A stretch of 7,157 bases of DNA, taken from positions 1-7,157 of the forward strand of contig QNAR01000086.1 of the NCBI GenBank assembly GCA_003643975.1, read 5' to 3'. The position numbers and the translations under genes were made by a program. The stretch comes from Thermotogae bacterium. Lineage in GTDB: Bacteria > Thermotogota > Thermotogae > Petrotogales > Kosmotogaceae. The notes beneath the pieces were generated by a model. The model was not told the DNA's origin and ran no database searches. It saw only the letters and a list, made by a program, of their open reading frames with translations. This document shows, one piece after another, positions 6,586 through 7,157 of the stretch. The first letter of the stretch is position 1; each line of letters begins with the position of its first letter.

Positions 6586-7157
6586 CTACTTTCTCCGACC
6601 GTATATTTTCGATCCAATCCTAACCATGTTTGCACCCTCAGCGATGGCTATTAGGTAGGAATCAGACATACCCATGGACAGCCATTTCATTTCTATGTTT
6701 GGGCCACTGTACTTCGAAGCATCTTCAAAAAGCTTTCTGGTAAGGCGGAAGTAAGGCTTGAGCTCTTCAGGAGATTCGAGAGCTGGTCCCATCGTCATCA
6801 ATCCCTCTACTTTGATGTTCTTCAATGACGAAAGGCTTTCAAGCAATTCGAAAAGATCTTCTGGCATTACACCGCTTTTCTGTGGTTCTCTTCCGCTGTT
6901 AATTTCTATAAGTATGGGCATTACCTTACCAATAGTTCCTGCCCTTTTATCGATTTCCACGGCGAGTTTCAGTGAATCCACGGTTTGAATCATATCGAAT
7001 AACTCAATGGCTTTTTTGACTTTATTTCTCTGTAAATGGCCTATCATATGGAGCAAACATTTTCCCTTTATTGCTGGCAACACTCTTTCGGCTTCTTGAA
7101 CGTAGTTTTCACCAACGTACCTGACCCCCGCTTCTATTGACTCCAAAATTTCTTCTG
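6586..7157 (-). CDS. yggS: YggS/PROSC-family PLP homeostasis protein (N-terminus beyond window)
   Basis: The C-terminal 190 residues of a pyridoxal-5'-phosphate-binding protein of the YggS/PROSC/YlmE family, a fold-type III TIM-barrel protein that holds PLP and affects B6 vitamer and amino/keto acid balance, with no established catalytic reaction. Family marks visible: GENYVQEA near the left of the fragment, HMIGHLQRNK, LIEINSGREPQKSG, VEGLMTMGP, LSMGMSDSYLIAIAEGANMVRIGSKIYG. The SMGMS and RIG segments form the PLP phosphate site. The frame is open to the right edge (EEILESIEAG precedes the TTG at 7146, which is therefore not the start). About 35-40 residues are missing, including the PLP-binding lysine, so its presence cannot be checked. 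The gene ends with TAG, 77 nt before the GGDEF/HD-GYP gene, on the same strand. Confidence 0.93.
   Translation of the reverse strand, partial: EEILESIEAGVRYVGENYVQEAERVLPAIKGKCLLHMIGHLQRNKVKKAIELFDMIQTVDSLKLAVEIDKRAGTIGKVMPILIEINSGREPQKSGVMPEDLFELLESLSSLKNIKVEGLMTMGPALESPEELKPYFRLTRKLFEDASKYSGPNIEMKWLSMGMSDSYLIAIAEGANMVRIGSKIYGRRK

Overview
The window is about 7.2 kb of compact, moderately AT-rich bacterial chromosome. No stretch over 110 bases lacks a gene, and I see no insertion sequence, tRNA, rRNA, CRISPR array or phage gene. Strong purine-rich Shine-Dalgarno sites, the TldD/TldE pair and a cytoplasmic PAS/GGDEF/HD-GYP protein fit a member of the Thermotogota (a Kosmotoga- or Mesotoga-like organism). 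That assignment is recognition by style and gene content, not a database match.

Layout. The left 0.74 kb is read rightward: the 3' end of a PfkB-family sugar kinase, then a small ArsR-type winged-helix regulator that most likely starts at a TTG codon and carries a CxC metal/thiol box. Everything to the right is read leftward. In order of transcription these are a YggS/PROSC-type PLP-homeostasis protein (its N-terminus lies past the right edge), an 836-residue PAS/GAF-like/PAS/GGDEF/HD-GYP cyclic-di-GMP protein, a two-CBS-domain protein, and the tldD-tldE pair encoding the TldD/TldE peptidase. The two convergent blocks meet at a symmetric hairpin (739-762) that can terminate both.

Transcription units inferred from sequence: (1) kinase-arsR; (2) yggS, possibly reading through into the GGDEF/HD-GYP gene, which also has its own extended -10 candidate; (3) the CBS gene alone, with a clear promoter and a clear intrinsic terminator; (4) tldD-tldE, closely coupled by a stop/Shine-Dalgarno overlap and preceded by a perfect 17-bp palindrome that looks like a repressor or activator site.

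Most genes belong to well-known families and I do not see a wholly new system. The points most worth a second look are the palindrome ahead of tldD, the Asp-to-Asn change at a predicted metal ligand of the HD-GYP domain next to an apparently intact GGDEF domain, the CxxC motif between the two CBS domains, and the cysteine-bearing ArsR protein paired with a sugar kinase.
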